NCBI RefSeq assembly: GCF_900005765.1
Contig: NC_041687.1
Coordinates: 806,001-870,000 of the forward strand
Origin: Plasmodium relictum
Taxonomy: Eukaryota; Apicomplexa; Aconoidasida; Haemosporida; Plasmodiidae
Direction: 5' to 3'
DNA: 64,000 nucleotides
The translations under genes were made by a program, and so were the position numbers. The notes under the pieces were generated by a model. It made no database searches. It was given only the letters and a program-made list of their open reading frames with translations, and was not told the DNA's origin. This document shows positions 12,280-24,700 of the stretch, piece after piece. How positions within the stretch are numbered: position 1 is the first letter of the stretch; each line of letters opens with the position of its first letter.

Positions 12280-13034
12280 ATGATTAATTTTACTTCACCG
12301 CATACAAATGATCCTATTAAAAAACTTCAAAATTTGTTAAACAATTGTTTACATTCGATAATAGTATTTTCATAATTGAAAAAAAAATAAAATAAAAATA
12401 ATTTATATATCCATAAATATATATATTTTAAAAAAAATTACTTTTAATTTATTAAGGATGTGTTAAGCAATTTATCTTACAAAGGAGAACATAAAGAATT
12501 AGAAATTGAATCTGATGAAACAAGCGAATATTCATACTTTATAAATTTATTAAAAGAAAGAGAAAAAGAAAATATAAATAAAGGCACAGAAAAAGTAAAA
12601 GATGAAAAAGGAACAAATGATGAATTAGAATCTCTCAATAAAGATGAAGAAACAAATTATTTCATTAAACCAAAGTTTGAAAAATCAATAAAAGAAGAAA
12701 TATTAGATAGAGTAGAAAGAATGAATTTAATTTTAAAAACAATTGATGAATGTATTGATGAATTACCAGATTCTTTAATAATAGAAGTAATTAAAGAAAA
12801 ATTATATATATTAATATTAAAAGGAATAAAATATAATACGCACGATAAATATATATATATCTTTTTTAATTTTTTTTTTTTTTGATGAAGGAAGAAAAAT
12901 GTAAGGAAATAAAAATGTTACAAAAAAAAAAAGACGCAGCTAAGGATGAGTTAAAAAAGCTATATAACGAATATGATTATATATATAACTACGTTACATA
13001 TTATTTAAGAGATTTGATTGTTAATATAAAATAA
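12280..13034 (+). CDS. Mediator subunit 21-like protein (probable), three exons
   Basis: Proposed exons: 12280-12363, 12457-12786, 12891-13034, all phase 0; 185 residues. The start is the ATG of MINFTSPHTNDPIKKLQNLL. The order of features resembles Med21: an N-terminal DPIKKLQNLLNNCLHSIIDVL helix, a variable middle (here a charged insert), the element RMNLILKTIDECIDELPDS matching the family's 'IDxLIxSLP', and a C-terminal coiled coil (EEKCKEIKMLQKKKDAAKDEL). Med21 pairs with Med7 in the Mediator middle module, which links activators to RNA polymerase II. The third exon depends on a donor at 12787. Without it the frame runs on to 12885 into poly(T), ending in FFNFFFF, which looks wrong. The gene structure is fairly good; the family name is an inference from weak similarity. 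Confidence 0.55.
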
Positions 13035-14077
13035 AATACTTTAAAAACTTATTTTAAAGTCTGAATTATTTTTTGGAATTTTAAATTAATGTTATTTTAT
13101 ATTTATGTTTTTATTCAATACTTTTTTCTTGTTAATCTTTTTTTTTTTTTTTACAAGAAGCATTTGTACTTTTAATAAATATTATATGTTTTTTTTATTT
13201 TATTTTATTTTTTACAGCAATTATAATAAAAATACTATGTTTATCTTTTTTTAACTTTATATAAATTTTTTTTCTATACAAAAATAAATAAACACAAAAT
13301 TTTATACATAAATCATCTCCCTTTTTCTCATTTTTAAAAAAACAACGTAGACTATGATTTTTTTATAATTTTTTTTTTTTTTGTATCATTAAAAAAAATA
13401 AACTAAAAAGTTAAAATATTTAGTAATAAGAATTGAGAATACATTTTTAAAACAAAAAAATAATTTTTTTAATAAATAAAAATATTATTTGTAAACAAAA
13501 AAAAATAGAAAAAATAAATTTTTGTTTTTATGTAAATAATTTTATTTTAATATTATGTAATTATGTACAGGCATTTATATTTATTTGTTTTTTTTTTTTT
13601 TTTGATAAATTTGAAAGTTTACTTTTTGTTGTTTCTTAATTTTTCAACATATTTAAAATTATAGAAGAAAAAAAAAAACAAAATTAAAAGAAAAACAAAT
13701 TTAATGTTACATAAAAATACATATTAAGAAAATAAAAAAAATGAACAAGTTGGCAGAATTTTAATTTTTTAATATTTTTATTTGGTACTATTAATATCTA
13801 CGTATAAAAACACTGTATTGTATAAAGTAAAAAATAAAAATATTAATAAATGATTTTAAATAAAATAAAAATAAAATAAAATAAAATACATGTATTTAAA
13901 TGGAATAGCATATTATTTTTTATGCTTATATATAGAAAAAAAAAAAAAAATAAAATGCGAAAATTGAGTAAATAAATATAAAAAAAAAAGTTTTTCTTTT
14001 TCTTCTATTTTTTCTTTTCTCTTTTCATTTTTTTTTATTTTTTATGCAATCAAGAAGTAAATTACAAATCAGAAAAA
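13035..14077. other. intergenic
   Basis: About 1 kb between two plus-strand genes, made of A/T runs. It should hold the promoter of the WD-repeat gene. Nothing else recognised. Confidence 0.55.
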
Positions 14078-17000
14078 ATGAGTAAAAATAAAATTATCAA
14101 GGAACAGTTTTTGCCACATAAATTTATCAATGACACAAAAGAACATGAAAAACTGCGTTTAGATAAATTAGATGAATTAGATAAAGATCTATTAAAAAAT
14201 GAGCATACGAGTAAATTAGAGAAAGAGTTTATCTTAAAAAATGTAAGCTTTAAAAAAAAAATGAATATGTTAAAACTAAACTTCGGAGGAAATATGATTA
14301 AAAATAAACCAATATTAACAAAAAATAATGTTACTTATTTTTGTAGTGATAGCTCTATTTTATTAATAGACTTTAATACAAAAAAGAAAAGTAGAATTGT
14401 AACATCATTCTTTATAGATAAAATGTTTTATTTCTATGATAAGAAATTTAATGAAGAATATTTGATTATAAAGAGTTTTAATAATTATATATATGTATAT
14501 CATATTAGTAATAAAAAGTTTCATTTTGTTAAAAGATTTTTTATAAAAAACCTTTTTTATATAAATAGTTTTGGGGAAAATGGAGAATTATGTTTTGCAA
14601 CGTGGGAGTTATGTGAAAAAAAAATGTATGTAAATTTTTTTTTATTACGATTTCTTTTTAATTATGAAACCAATTTTTATAACTTCAATGAAAAATCAAA
14701 TGAAAATAAAAAAAAAAATTTTAACAGCAATCATATAACATATACATTTTCTTCTGATTCAGAATGTGATTTTGATTTGAAATACTTTCCTAATGAACTA
14801 ATATTGAATAATTCTGAAGATGAAGAAGAAGAAAAGGAAAAACAAAACAGGACAAAAAAAAAAAAAAAAGGAGCAAGTGAAAAAGTATATATTACAACCA
14901 AATTAAAAATAAAGCCAATATTAAAGATTAAATATATTTATTTTTCTATGATTGACTTAAATACAAATTTAAATAAATTAGTTTTAGCTAATAATAATAT
15001 AATATTAATATATGATATTATAAAAAAATGTTATAATATTATTTATTTTAAAAACTATATATCATCTATTAAAATAAGTGATGAAAATTTTTTATGCATT
15101 GGTTTTATGAATGGATACATTTATATATTATTATTTGATGAATTAAAATTAGGTAACGGTGTTGATAAAATGAGTAATTTAAAAGGAAATCAATCATATA
15201 AAAGTATTTATGAGCAAATTAAAACTTTTAATTTTATCAATAATTCGGATTCAATTAATAGTACATTTCCATATATAGAAAGTTATGAAGTAGATTATAT
15301 AAATGATAAATTAAATAATTCACAGGATGGAGTAGAAGCAGAAAAATATGAAGAAGAAAAAAAAGAATTGGAAAAAAAAAATGACATAGTTTATCAAATG
15401 AATTTGTTTAATATACCATATATTAGTTTTCACTTTCATAAAAATAAAATTGTTAATATACAAAAATTTCATATAATAAAATATAAATGGCATAGTCACT
15501 CAGTTTATAATTTAACAATAGAAGGAAAAAAAATTATATCAAGTGGAGAAGAAGCTGTTATTTTATTTTATGATTTACAAAAAGGATCATACGAATTTAT
15601 TTCTCATTTGGGTTTACCATGCTATTATATTTATTTAAATAAAAAAAAAAATATTATTATTTGTAATGCATTAAATAATTCTATTTTTTTTATTAATTAT
15701 AATCATCGCCTTTTTTTTTACAAATACATTGGTATAAATATGCCGTTATCACTAAAGAATTTATTTTACAATTATTCTAATGTTCAACTGAATATTAAAA
15801 ATAGCATAGATATATTTTTAAGCCAAATTAATGACAAATATGATTACACTAATGAATTGAAAGAAAACACGAATACCCAAGGGAATGACATCAATCCATG
15901 TAACAATCATAGAGGTATGCAAGAAAATTCTAGAAGTGATTTTTTTAATAACGATTATTCAGAAAATACTTTAACCAATTGTAGTAGTGAGGGTGATGAA
16001 GGAAATGATGAAACAGATAGTGATGACGATGAAGAAAGTGAAAATGAAGATGATGAAAATGATGGAGATGAAAATGAAAATGAAAACGAAGATGAAAACA
16101 AAGATGAAAATAATAGTGAGGAAAAAAAAAAATGCATAGAAAACAGAAAAAAAAGGAAATATTTTCTTAGTTTTAAATCTATACAAAAAAAATTAGAAAA
16201 AAAAATTTATAATCATACGAATATAGAAAATAATTTGTACAAAAAATATCAGATTTCTTTTTATTGTGATTCTAATAATGGATTAATATTTTGTTTTTTG
16301 ACAACTTTTGTTAATTTGCAGCTATATAATATAGAAAAAGATAAACATGTAAAATTCTTATGCCCATTAAAAATGGTGTATAAAAGTAGAACAGATATAG
16401 AAAAAGTAAATGATATAGAATTAGTTTTATTTTCATTTAATCATAATAGAAATTTACTAATGACAATTGAGAAAAGAAATTATATAATGGAAGAATTCTC
16501 ACATGATCAAAAATGTACTACATTAGTGCAGACTATATATAATATGAAATTTTGGTGTCTCATTAATAATTTAGAATATTATAATTTTTACGATCATACT
16601 ATTACATCAAATGATTTAAATAATGAGGAACAACAAAATAATAAGATTATTACTGAAATAGAAAAATATAAAATGATTATAAGTCATCCCTTTTTAAGTA
16701 TATTTCTTTTGTTAGAATATAGCGGAAACATATGTCTATGGTGTTTAGAAAATAGTGAAAAAATTTTTGAAAATTCTATTTATAATGATTATGATGTTGA
16801 CTGTTTTGAAATAAATGATACCCATTACACTTATGAAGTGAAAGGTTGTAATATTAATAATCTGTATACAGAAGAGGGTGATAAAGACATTATTTTAAAT
16901 AATAAAGAAAGTGAAAATAATAAAACAATTACTATAATTAAAAATATAAATTATAATAATCACAGTATTTTAAATGGTGATATAAGCAAAGATGGAAGAG

Positions 17001-17563
17001 TATTTTGTATATGCCATGATAAATTTATTAGTATATGGGATACAATAACATTAAAAACATTAGCAATAATAAATCATCCTTTATATACTAGATTTGATGA
17101 ATATATATTTAATTTATATAAAGGAGTTGAAATATTACAAACACATGGCCATATTTATTTATGTTTATTTTCGTTTGATACGCTTTTCATATATTCTCTG
17201 CACCAATTCCATTTAGTTTATGAAAAAAAATTTAAAGGGATAATAGAATATATAAAATTTGATAAATATACGAATACGTTTTTAGCAATAGGTATAACAA
17301 AGAGAGTTAAGAAAAATAAAAATTATTTGATCCAAAAAAATTATATTTATGAATTTACTGAAAATTATTTAAAAAAAAAAAACCTATTTTATTTGTCAAA
17401 AGACAAACCTATTATAGCTTTAGATTTTGCTCCTCTTAATAGCAAAAAAAATATATCTTTATGTAAGTTTCAAAAATCAACTATACTAATTGCATTAAAT
17501 TCTAAATTTCAAATTAATACATTTTATTTTAATAATTATCCAAATATTATTCAATTAAAATGA
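14078..17563 (+). CDS. WD-repeat protein, WDR75/Utp17-like U3 snoRNP subunit
   Basis: Single exon, 1161 residues. Degenerate WD repeats run along most of the length. The best block is WHSHSVYNLTIEGKKIISSGEEAVILFYDLQ, then FISHLGLPCYYIYLNKKKN, which matches the WDR75/Utp17 pattern (WH...V..L.F...G..LLSGG.E.VL..W, then LPRLG). Further repeats end in LLEYSGNICLWCLE and SKDGRVFCICHDKFISIWD. Between about residues 615 and 700 lies an acidic Asp/Glu/Asn insert. WDR75/Utp17 belongs to the t-UTP part of the small-subunit processome, which binds nascent pre-rRNA in the nucleolus and promotes 18S rRNA maturation. WD-repeat membership is clear; the exact orthology is inferred. Confidence 0.65.
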   Translation: MSKNKIIKEQFLPHKFINDTKEHEKLRLDKLDELDKDLLKNEHTSKLEKEFILKNVSFKKKMNMLKLNFGGNMIKNKPILTKNNVTYFCSDSSILLIDFNTKKKSRIVTSFFIDKMFYFYDKKFNEEYLIIKSFNNYIYVYHISNKKFHFVKRFFIKNLFYINSFGENGELCFATWELCEKKMYVNFFLLRFLFNYETNFYNFNEKSNENKKKNFNSNHITYTFSSDSECDFDLKYFPNELILNNSEDEEEEKEKQNRTKKKKKGASEKVYITTKLKIKPILKIKYIYFSMIDLNTNLNKLVLANNNIILIYDIIKKCYNIIYFKNYISSIKISDENFLCIGFMNGYIYILLFDELKLGNGVDKMSNLKGNQSYKSIYEQIKTFNFINNSDSINSTFPYIESYEVDYINDKLNNSQDGVEAEKYEEEKKELEKKNDIVYQMNLFNIPYISFHFHKNKIVNIQKFHIIKYKWHSHSVYNLTIEGKKIISSGEEAVILFYDLQKGSYEFISHLGLPCYYIYLNKKKNIIICNALNNSIFFINYNHRLFFYKYIGINMPLSLKNLFYNYSNVQLNIKNSIDIFLSQINDKYDYTNELKENTNTQGNDINPCNNHRGMQENSRSDFFNNDYSENTLTNCSSEGDEGNDETDSDDDEESENEDDENDGDENENENEDENKDENNSEEKKKCIENRKKRKYFLSFKSIQKKLEKKIYNHTNIENNLYKKYQISFYCDSNNGLIFCFLTTFVNLQLYNIEKDKHVKFLCPLKMVYKSRTDIEKVNDIELVLFSFNHNRNLLMTIEKRNYIMEEFSHDQKCTTLVQTIYNMKFWCLINNLEYYNFYDHTITSNDLNNEEQQNNKIITEIEKYKMIISHPFLSIFLLLEYSGNICLWCLENSEKIFENSIYNDYDVDCFEINDTHYTYEVKGCNINNLYTEEGDKDIILNNKESENNKTITIIKNINYNNHSILNGDISKDGRVFCICHDKFISIWDTITLKTLAIINHPLYTRFDEYIFNLYKGVEILQTHGHIYLCLFSFDTLFIYSLHQFHLVYEKKFKGIIEYIKFDKYTNTFLAIGITKRVKKNKNYLIQKNYIYEFTENYLKKKNLFYLSKDKPIIALDFAPLNSKKNISLCKFQKSTILIALNSKFQINTFYFNNYPNIIQLK

Positions 17564-18546
17564 AATATGTTTATATGTCTACTTTTAATATAAATTTTTT
17601 TTATTAATTACTTTTTCTAACTTTTAAAAATATTTATTTATGTTTTGTGTATAATCATTTTTTTATAACTTTGTTTATCAATAATTATAATTTCTACATA
17701 TGTCTCATTAACTTTTTTTTATTTTGTTTTATAATTTTAATAATTAAATATATTTTAAATTCATTTTTTTTTTTTTTATATATTAACTAATGTGATAAAG
17801 TATAAATCAATATATATATATATATATGTATATACATTGAACTATTTATCGTTTTTACTTTATTTTTGATTATGATTGGTTTTTTTAAAATAAAAAATTT
17901 CATTAAGGTCTTACATAACAATGTATTTTTTATAGTTTTATTTGTATCTTATTATTTGTAGTTCTATTGATTAAAATTTAATAAAGGATAAATATATGTT
18001 TCTATCAAAAATTAAAGTTTATGCTTTTAAATTATATCCTTTTTAATGAAAAAAACATACTAATACAATCATAATATGATAGACTCTTTTTTATATATAT
18101 TTTATTTATATACAAAAATTTAAAAAATAAAATACACAAGAGATTAAAATTAATTCTCTTACACTTTTTTGTGAAAAATATAATAATATTTTGAATATTA
18201 TAATGAAGTTTTTTTAATAATATTTAAAAAAAAAAAAAAGGAAATGTGATACATAAAAAAATATTAATAATTATTAAAAAAAAAAAAAAAAAACAAAAAA
18301 GAAATGAAACAAATAAATATAATAACAAACTTTTAGAACAAAAAAAAAAAAAAAATAGTAGGCACTTTATTTTTTAACTTATACATGTTCTGAAAAATAT
18401 ATTTACATATATATTACAATGTACCATATTTTATTAATATATTAAGATATTTATTTAAAAATGAATTTTTTATTATTTATATAAATTATATTCTTTTCTC
18501 TTTCATATATCTATATAAATATCCATATTTTATACATACAATTTTA
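17564..18546. other. convergent 3' intergenic region
   Basis: About 1 kb between two genes transcribed toward each other, so it should contain both 3' UTRs and polyadenylation sites. Only A/T runs are visible. Confidence 0.55.
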
Positions 18547-20679
18547 CTACTTTTGGTTTTTTTGTAAATCTTTTAAGATATATGAAATAACCATTTTTTT
18601 ATTATCTGACCACAATGGATCTAAGTGTGACCATTTGCTAATAGAAATTATTTTTAAATTATTTTTGTAAATTTTTTTCATATAATTTATTGATTTTTGT
18701 GTATCTACTATAGTATCCTCATTACCATATATAAGAGTTATTGGATATAAGCACTTATGAGAGTATTTTTCAATTATATCAGTAACTGGGTAACTATTAA
18801 AAGATTCTATCCATTTATTTAAGTTAGCCTTTGATGTACCACCATTAGGAGTATGTAAAAAAAATATCTTTTTATCCTTACTATCAATATTTTCATTATA
18901 ATATTTTAATAAGTTATGTGTAATTATATGAGCTGCGCTGGATATTAAATATGCACTTATTTTATATGGTAATATATTTTGAATAAACTTTTTTCCTCTT
19001 AAAAATGCATTCAGGCATTTAGATAAAAGTAATAATAATTTCATTGATTTTAATAAATCATATTTACTTCTTAATATAATCGGTAATGACATTAAATAGC
19101 ACCTTTTAATGCTGTTATTTACGTATTCATTTAAACAAGAACTAATTAGAAGTTGTATACTACCTTGAGAAAAACCAACAAATATTATTTTATCTTTTTT
19201 TGTTTCATTTTTTATGTATTTTATTATTGATGGTAAATCCTTAGTACTCATATCTTCAAAAGTCCATTTAAATTTTTCTTGATTTGAGATTTCATCTTCA
19301 TTTAGATCATCATCTTCTTCTTCTTCTTCTTCTTCCTCTACTTCTTCCTTATCATATTCTTCTAACTTTTTCTCATTTAAAAAATTAATATAATTCTCTG
19401 TTGCTTTGTATTGCTCTTTTGTTGAGATAAAATTAATTTCATTTTCATAACCTTTCAAATTTTTTGAGTTATAAAAGGTTTTATTAAAATTTAATGAACT
19501 ATCAAAAGGAAAAGTTGATGAAGAACTAGTTAAATCACTTCCTATAAAATTATATTTTTTACTTGATCCATTCACAAATGTATTATTAGTTTGAGATCGA
19601 GAAAGGGATTTAGTTTCTTCTCCTTGTCTATTATTTATATCATTATTATTATTATCTTTAAATCCAGGTATGAAATTAAGTAATGAATTAAATTTAAAAT
19701 ATTTTTTACTTAAACGGTTTCTTTTATTATCACTATCACTATAATTATTTGTACTTTTGGAGTTATATTTTGTAAAATAATTACAGTATGAATTACTTTT
19801 TTTTAAATTATGAGATAATTCACTTTCTCCATCATAGTAATTTTTATCACAGACTTTTTCGTCTATTTCAAATGTAGATAACTCATGAATACATTCCGAA
19901 TTATTCCTTTTCATATTTTTTGTAGGATATTTAGAATGCTCTATTAATTTATTTTTAACTTTTTTTTTTTTCTGAATTGGACCATAAATTTTATTGTTAA
20001 GGATATTTTCATTACTAAAACTACTATGTTCACTATATTCTTTATTATAATTTTCCTCATCATTTTTTTTTGTTTTTTTTGTTTTATTTCTCATTTCTTT
20101 ATTCACGTTTTTAGAAACATAACTACTAAAATTAAAACCTAAATCTTTTAAATCTTCACTACTATATTTTTTAAATAATTTTTTTAATGCATTTTTTTTC
20201 CCTACATATTTTGTGAAACTATTTCCTCTATTATTACAAATCCAAACGTCATAATTATTTGCAAAAATTTGAAAAGCTAATGAATTGTATCCTTTGCAAG
20301 TATAATTAATAGATGATTCAAATAATCCATGATTTAAACAAAAAACTTCTTTCTTCTTATTTTTTTCTTTATGATATATATTTTTATTTGAATGTACAAT
20401 ACGATAAATATTTAACCTGTATCCATCTAAAGTATAAACATAATGTTTTTCAGCTTTAATTTTTCCTTGTGTTAAGTCATACAGTAATTTTTCCATAGAA
20501 TCAAGATTTTTCTTTTTTTCTTTTTCATTATTATTGTGATTCGAAGGCTTTGGTGTCTTTTCATTTTGTTCAATTGATTTTATGCAATATAAATTATTTC
20601 CTGAAGTATATACTTCTTTACAGTTAAACATAAATTTCCCTAATCCTACTGCAATATTATTTAATGAATATTTTGACAT
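18547..20679 (-). CDS. steryl ester hydrolase-like lipase (alpha/beta hydrolase)
   Basis: Single exon, 710 residues. The acid-lipase N-terminal strand YTLDGYRLNIYRI is followed by the oxyanion-region motif CLNHGLFESS and WICNNRGNSFTKYVG, as in lysosomal acid lipase and yeast Yeh/Tgl1 (NHGL..., W..N.RGN.YS). The nucleophile elbow is GFSQGS with Ser near residue 504. The likely acid is Asp near 654 in YGNEDTIVD, and the likely base is His near 685 in WSHLDPLW. The catalytic triad is therefore complete. About 300 residues of Asn/Ser/Lys-rich and acidic low complexity separate the two halves of the fold. Expected activity is hydrolysis of sterol or acyl esters; the substrate is unknown. No signal peptide is seen. 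Confidence 0.82.
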   Translation of the reverse strand: MSKYSLNNIAVGLGKFMFNCKEVYTSGNNLYCIKSIEQNEKTPKPSNHNNNEKEKKKNLDSMEKLLYDLTQGKIKAEKHYVYTLDGYRLNIYRIVHSNKNIYHKEKNKKKEVFCLNHGLFESSINYTCKGYNSLAFQIFANNYDVWICNNRGNSFTKYVGKKNALKKLFKKYSSEDLKDLGFNFSSYVSKNVNKEMRNKTKKTKKNDEENYNKEYSEHSSFSNENILNNKIYGPIQKKKKVKNKLIEHSKYPTKNMKRNNSECIHELSTFEIDEKVCDKNYYDGESELSHNLKKSNSYCNYFTKYNSKSTNNYSDSDNKRNRLSKKYFKFNSLLNFIPGFKDNNNNDINNRQGEETKSLSRSQTNNTFVNGSSKKYNFIGSDLTSSSSTFPFDSSLNFNKTFYNSKNLKGYENEINFISTKEQYKATENYINFLNEKKLEEYDKEEVEEEEEEEEDDDLNEDEISNQEKFKWTFEDMSTKDLPSIIKYIKNETKKDKIIFVGFSQGSIQLLISSCLNEYVNNSIKRCYLMSLPIILRSKYDLLKSMKLLLLLSKCLNAFLRGKKFIQNILPYKISAYLISSAAHIITHNLLKYYNENIDSKDKKIFFLHTPNGGTSKANLNKWIESFNSYPVTDIIEKYSHKCLYPITLIYGNEDTIVDTQKSINYMKKIYKNNLKIISISKWSHLDPLWSDNKKMVISYILKDLQKNQK

Positions 20680-21764
20680 AATTGTATATGCATTTTTTTT
20701 TTTTTTTTTTTTTTTAAAGGCTATATCCGTTCTTATAAAAAAATAATTCTTAAAAAAATATGCAAATTTTAAAGATTGATAAAATGTTATTATTCATAGA
20801 TAATATTTAACAAATAATGAAATTTAAAACTAAAGAAATTCTCTTTAAAATAAGTTCAAGTATAATTTGCTTTAAAATGTTTTTTAAATAATATATATGT
20901 TTTTTTTTATAATTATTTTTTATTGATCAAATTATAAAAATAAAGAAGAAAAAAAAGAAATTAATTTTTAAAAGAAAAATATAAATAATTTTTATAACAT
21001 AATCTATCTTTTTAAAGAACAAAATTTTTAATAAAAATAATTCAAATAGACAAAATAATTCTTTCTACGAAAAGTTAACAGAAATTCTAGATAATAAAAA
21101 AAAAAGAAAAGAAAAGAAAAAGATTAAAATATACTTTATTTTTTCAAAATTTAAGTTAAAAAAAAAAATATTTAAAATTCGTAAGAACCTTTTTATTATT
21201 GAAAAAAAAAAAAAAGTAATTGTATTCAGTTATAGAACACATGCATATAATATTTTTAAATAATTTTAAAATAGAACTTCATATTTTATATATTAAAATT
21301 TTTTTTATTTAAGTAATTCCTTTTTTTAATTATAAGCATTCTAAAAGGAAGAAAAAACAGGACACTTTTAATGTATAATATTTTTGAATATTTTTTAAAA
21401 ATAAAAAAAATTCAAAATTCATATATATATTTAAAATACTTTTATAAATGTGTATAGAAGAAAAGTAAATTATAAAAAAAAAAATTTGTTAAAAATTTAA
21501 AAAGGAAATAAATTATTACATAAGATTAAAAAAAAAAAAAAAAAGTACACAAATGTTAGAAGGCTAAAAAACAATTTTTGAGAATAAAAAAAATTACATT
21601 TAAAAAAAAAGTACTTTCTTATAAAATCAATAAAAAGAAAAATAAGGTTAAAAAATTTTTTCTTTTTTTTTTTTTTATCTTCAAATATATAATATATTTA
21701 TTATTTTAACCATTTTTATAAGCAAATATTTTATTTTTATTTTTATTTTTTTTCTTATTTGCTT
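20680..21764. other. intergenic, between two minus-strand genes
   Basis: About 1.1 kb of A/T runs, expected to hold the lipase promoter and the 3' UTR of the coiled-coil gene. No feature recognised. Confidence 0.55.
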
Positions 21765-24700
21765 TTATAAATATGCCGGTAAGATGCACCACTCTCCATC
21801 AATAGTAGAAAAATAATTAGAATTTTCTTCACTGTTTTTGTTAGAAATACTTTGTAAATTATGATTAGAATTTAAAAGGAAATGTAAAATACATTCAGAA
21901 GCAAATTTAATAGCATCATGTTCAACTATTTGCTCATAATTAAAAATTTCAAATAAAATAGCTTCATTTTTATTTGTTGTTAAGAGGACATTTGTGTTAT
22001 TATAATCAGAATTATTTGAAGAATTAAAAAATGACATATTGGCATTACCTATATAATTGGTTGCTATTGATTTGTTTAAGACATTATGTGTAAACTCATT
22101 TTGATCATTGTTTTTGTTTTTTAAACTAAAAACACTTTCATTTTCTGTACTACTATTACTGTTAGAAATTAACAACATATCTTTAGCTATTTTATAATTA
22201 TGCATATTTTCTTCATTCATTTCTTGCTCGGCTATTTCATTTTTATTTACTATATTAGTTAATTTTGTATTTTTCTTTTTTTCATTTTTGTGATATATTT
22301 TTTCTCTAATAATATTTTTCTTTTTTTCATTCTTTTCTTCAGTAATTGAAGGATCGCTTTTTTTTACAAGACAGGTTTTTGTTTCGCTTTCAATTTTTAA
22401 TTTTTTATCTGATGTTTTTATAATAATATTTTCATTATCTTCTGTTTCATTAGTAATATAATTAATTAATTTACTTACAACATTAATATAATCTAATTTG
22501 TCGACTCCTTTTTTTTTTTTATCAAAATATAAATTTCTATTTAATCCACTTAAGTATTTCCCACTTTCTTTTTCTTTTATTAAAACTAACTTTGTTCCTT
22601 TTTTTGTTTCGTATATTTCTTCAAATATATAACTACACATATTACATTTAGACACTTCTAAGTTATTCTTATCATTACAAATTCCAACATTATAACCGTT
22701 AAATTTATTAAAAGGCCCTATATAAATTAAGTTTTTAATTTCCTCTTCATTTATCTTAAATATACCTCTTGTTTCATTTTTATAAGAAAGCAAACTTATT
22801 AAAAAAAAAAAAATTTATATATATAATATAAAATAAAATAAAAAATTAGGTTTATATATATATATATATATATTTTTACCCTTTATTCTCATTTTCTTCT
22901 TTAATATCCAAAAACTGTATAACGAAAAATATATTCACATAAATTTTTTTTATAAGTATAATTTTAATAAATTTATAAAAGATATAATAAATAAATTGGA
23001 TATCGTATATTAGTTAAAGTGATATATATGAATCAAAATTATTTCATTTTTTACCAGATCAGTATCATATGCAGAAATAAATCTATGATCTTTATTTCCA
23101 CTGTATAAATATGCATCCCTTGTTTTTAAAATGCATTTGCATATGTCTACATAACCATTCCATAACTTTTTAAAAAATAAAAAAAAAATAAAATATATGT
23201 ATTATTAGAAATTATTAATTTTTTTTTTTTTTTTTTTTTTGTTATTTTTTTTACTATTTTTAAAAGAGAAGAATATGGATGCCCATCAAAATGTAAATCA
23301 TTTCTTTCCTTGACTTTTTTTTTTATTAACAATATAGCTAATTTCTGAGATTTTTAAAAGAAAAAGAATTATAATAAATAATGAAATATTAAAAATAATA
23401 ATAAAAAATTAAATGTAAGATTTTACTTCATGTAATTTATTGTCAATTTTATCCATTTCACTTCTTTTGTCATCCAATTTTTTATTTAATTCTTTTTTAG
23501 AATTTTTCAAAGATAAGTTCTCATTCTAATGTAAAGAAATACAAATTACAATTATTTATATTTTTATTACAACACTTATATACAGAATATGTGAATACAT
23601 AATCAAATAAGCATATATATATGTTTATATTTACCTGAAATAAAATAATTTGATTTTCTTTTTCTTTTAATTTATTATATAGAATCTGAAAATTTTAATG
23701 GAAATGTATGTGTATAAAATATAATATATAATATAATATATAATATATTTTTTCTTTTTTTAAAAAATTTAATTATCAAACTTGTATGATGGAATCTCTT
23801 TTAAGAACTTCATCTTGTTTATCCTCCATAACATTCTAAAATATGAAAGGAAAAAATACATTTAATATTTATTCATAATATTATAAAAATTAAAATTATA
23901 TTTTATAAAGAAATGTACAACACTGCGTTTTAAATTATTATTCATTTTTTTTTTTTTTTTCAAGTATTCTTTCTAATAAAATATATATATATAGAATTTT
24001 TTTGAATAACTACAAATTTTTAAGTTGTATAATGTATTATTTACTTTTAATTCCTTTAGTTTGCTATCTAAAGAATTCATTTCATTCTATTAAAATATAT
24101 ATATATATATATTTAGATAAAATACTTTTTTTTTTATTTAACAAAAAAAGAAATTATTCATATAATATACTATTACCAATATATCACTATTTATTTTTTC
24201 CTTTTTTTCTATTTCATTCTAGAGGGAAATAAAAAAAAGAGAAAAAAATATTTATATGTCAAAAAAAAAAAAGTTGTGATTTGTTATTTATTTAAAAAAT
24301 TTTAACCTTGAACATTTTATTTTCATTTTCTAATTGATCAGCTTTCTTCTCTGTTTCCCTTGAATTGCATTCTATTTTCTATAAAATTTTTGAAATTTTA
24401 AAAGAGATTATTTTTAAAAAAGAGATAATTATTTCTAAATAAATATTCAAAAAAAAAAAAAAAAAAATATATAAATTTATTTACCAAAATTTCCGCTTTA
24501 AGGATATCAACTTCATTTTTTAAATCATCATTTATTATTATCATATTCTTCATATTGTATTCTAACTCATGCTTTTCTTTTTTTATTTGTTCTTTTTCTT
24601 TTTTTATTTCGTCTCTTTCTTTTTCTATTTCGTCTCTTTCTTTTTCTACTTTTTCTTTTTCTTTTTTTATCTCTTCACTTTCTTTTTCTACTTTTTCTTT

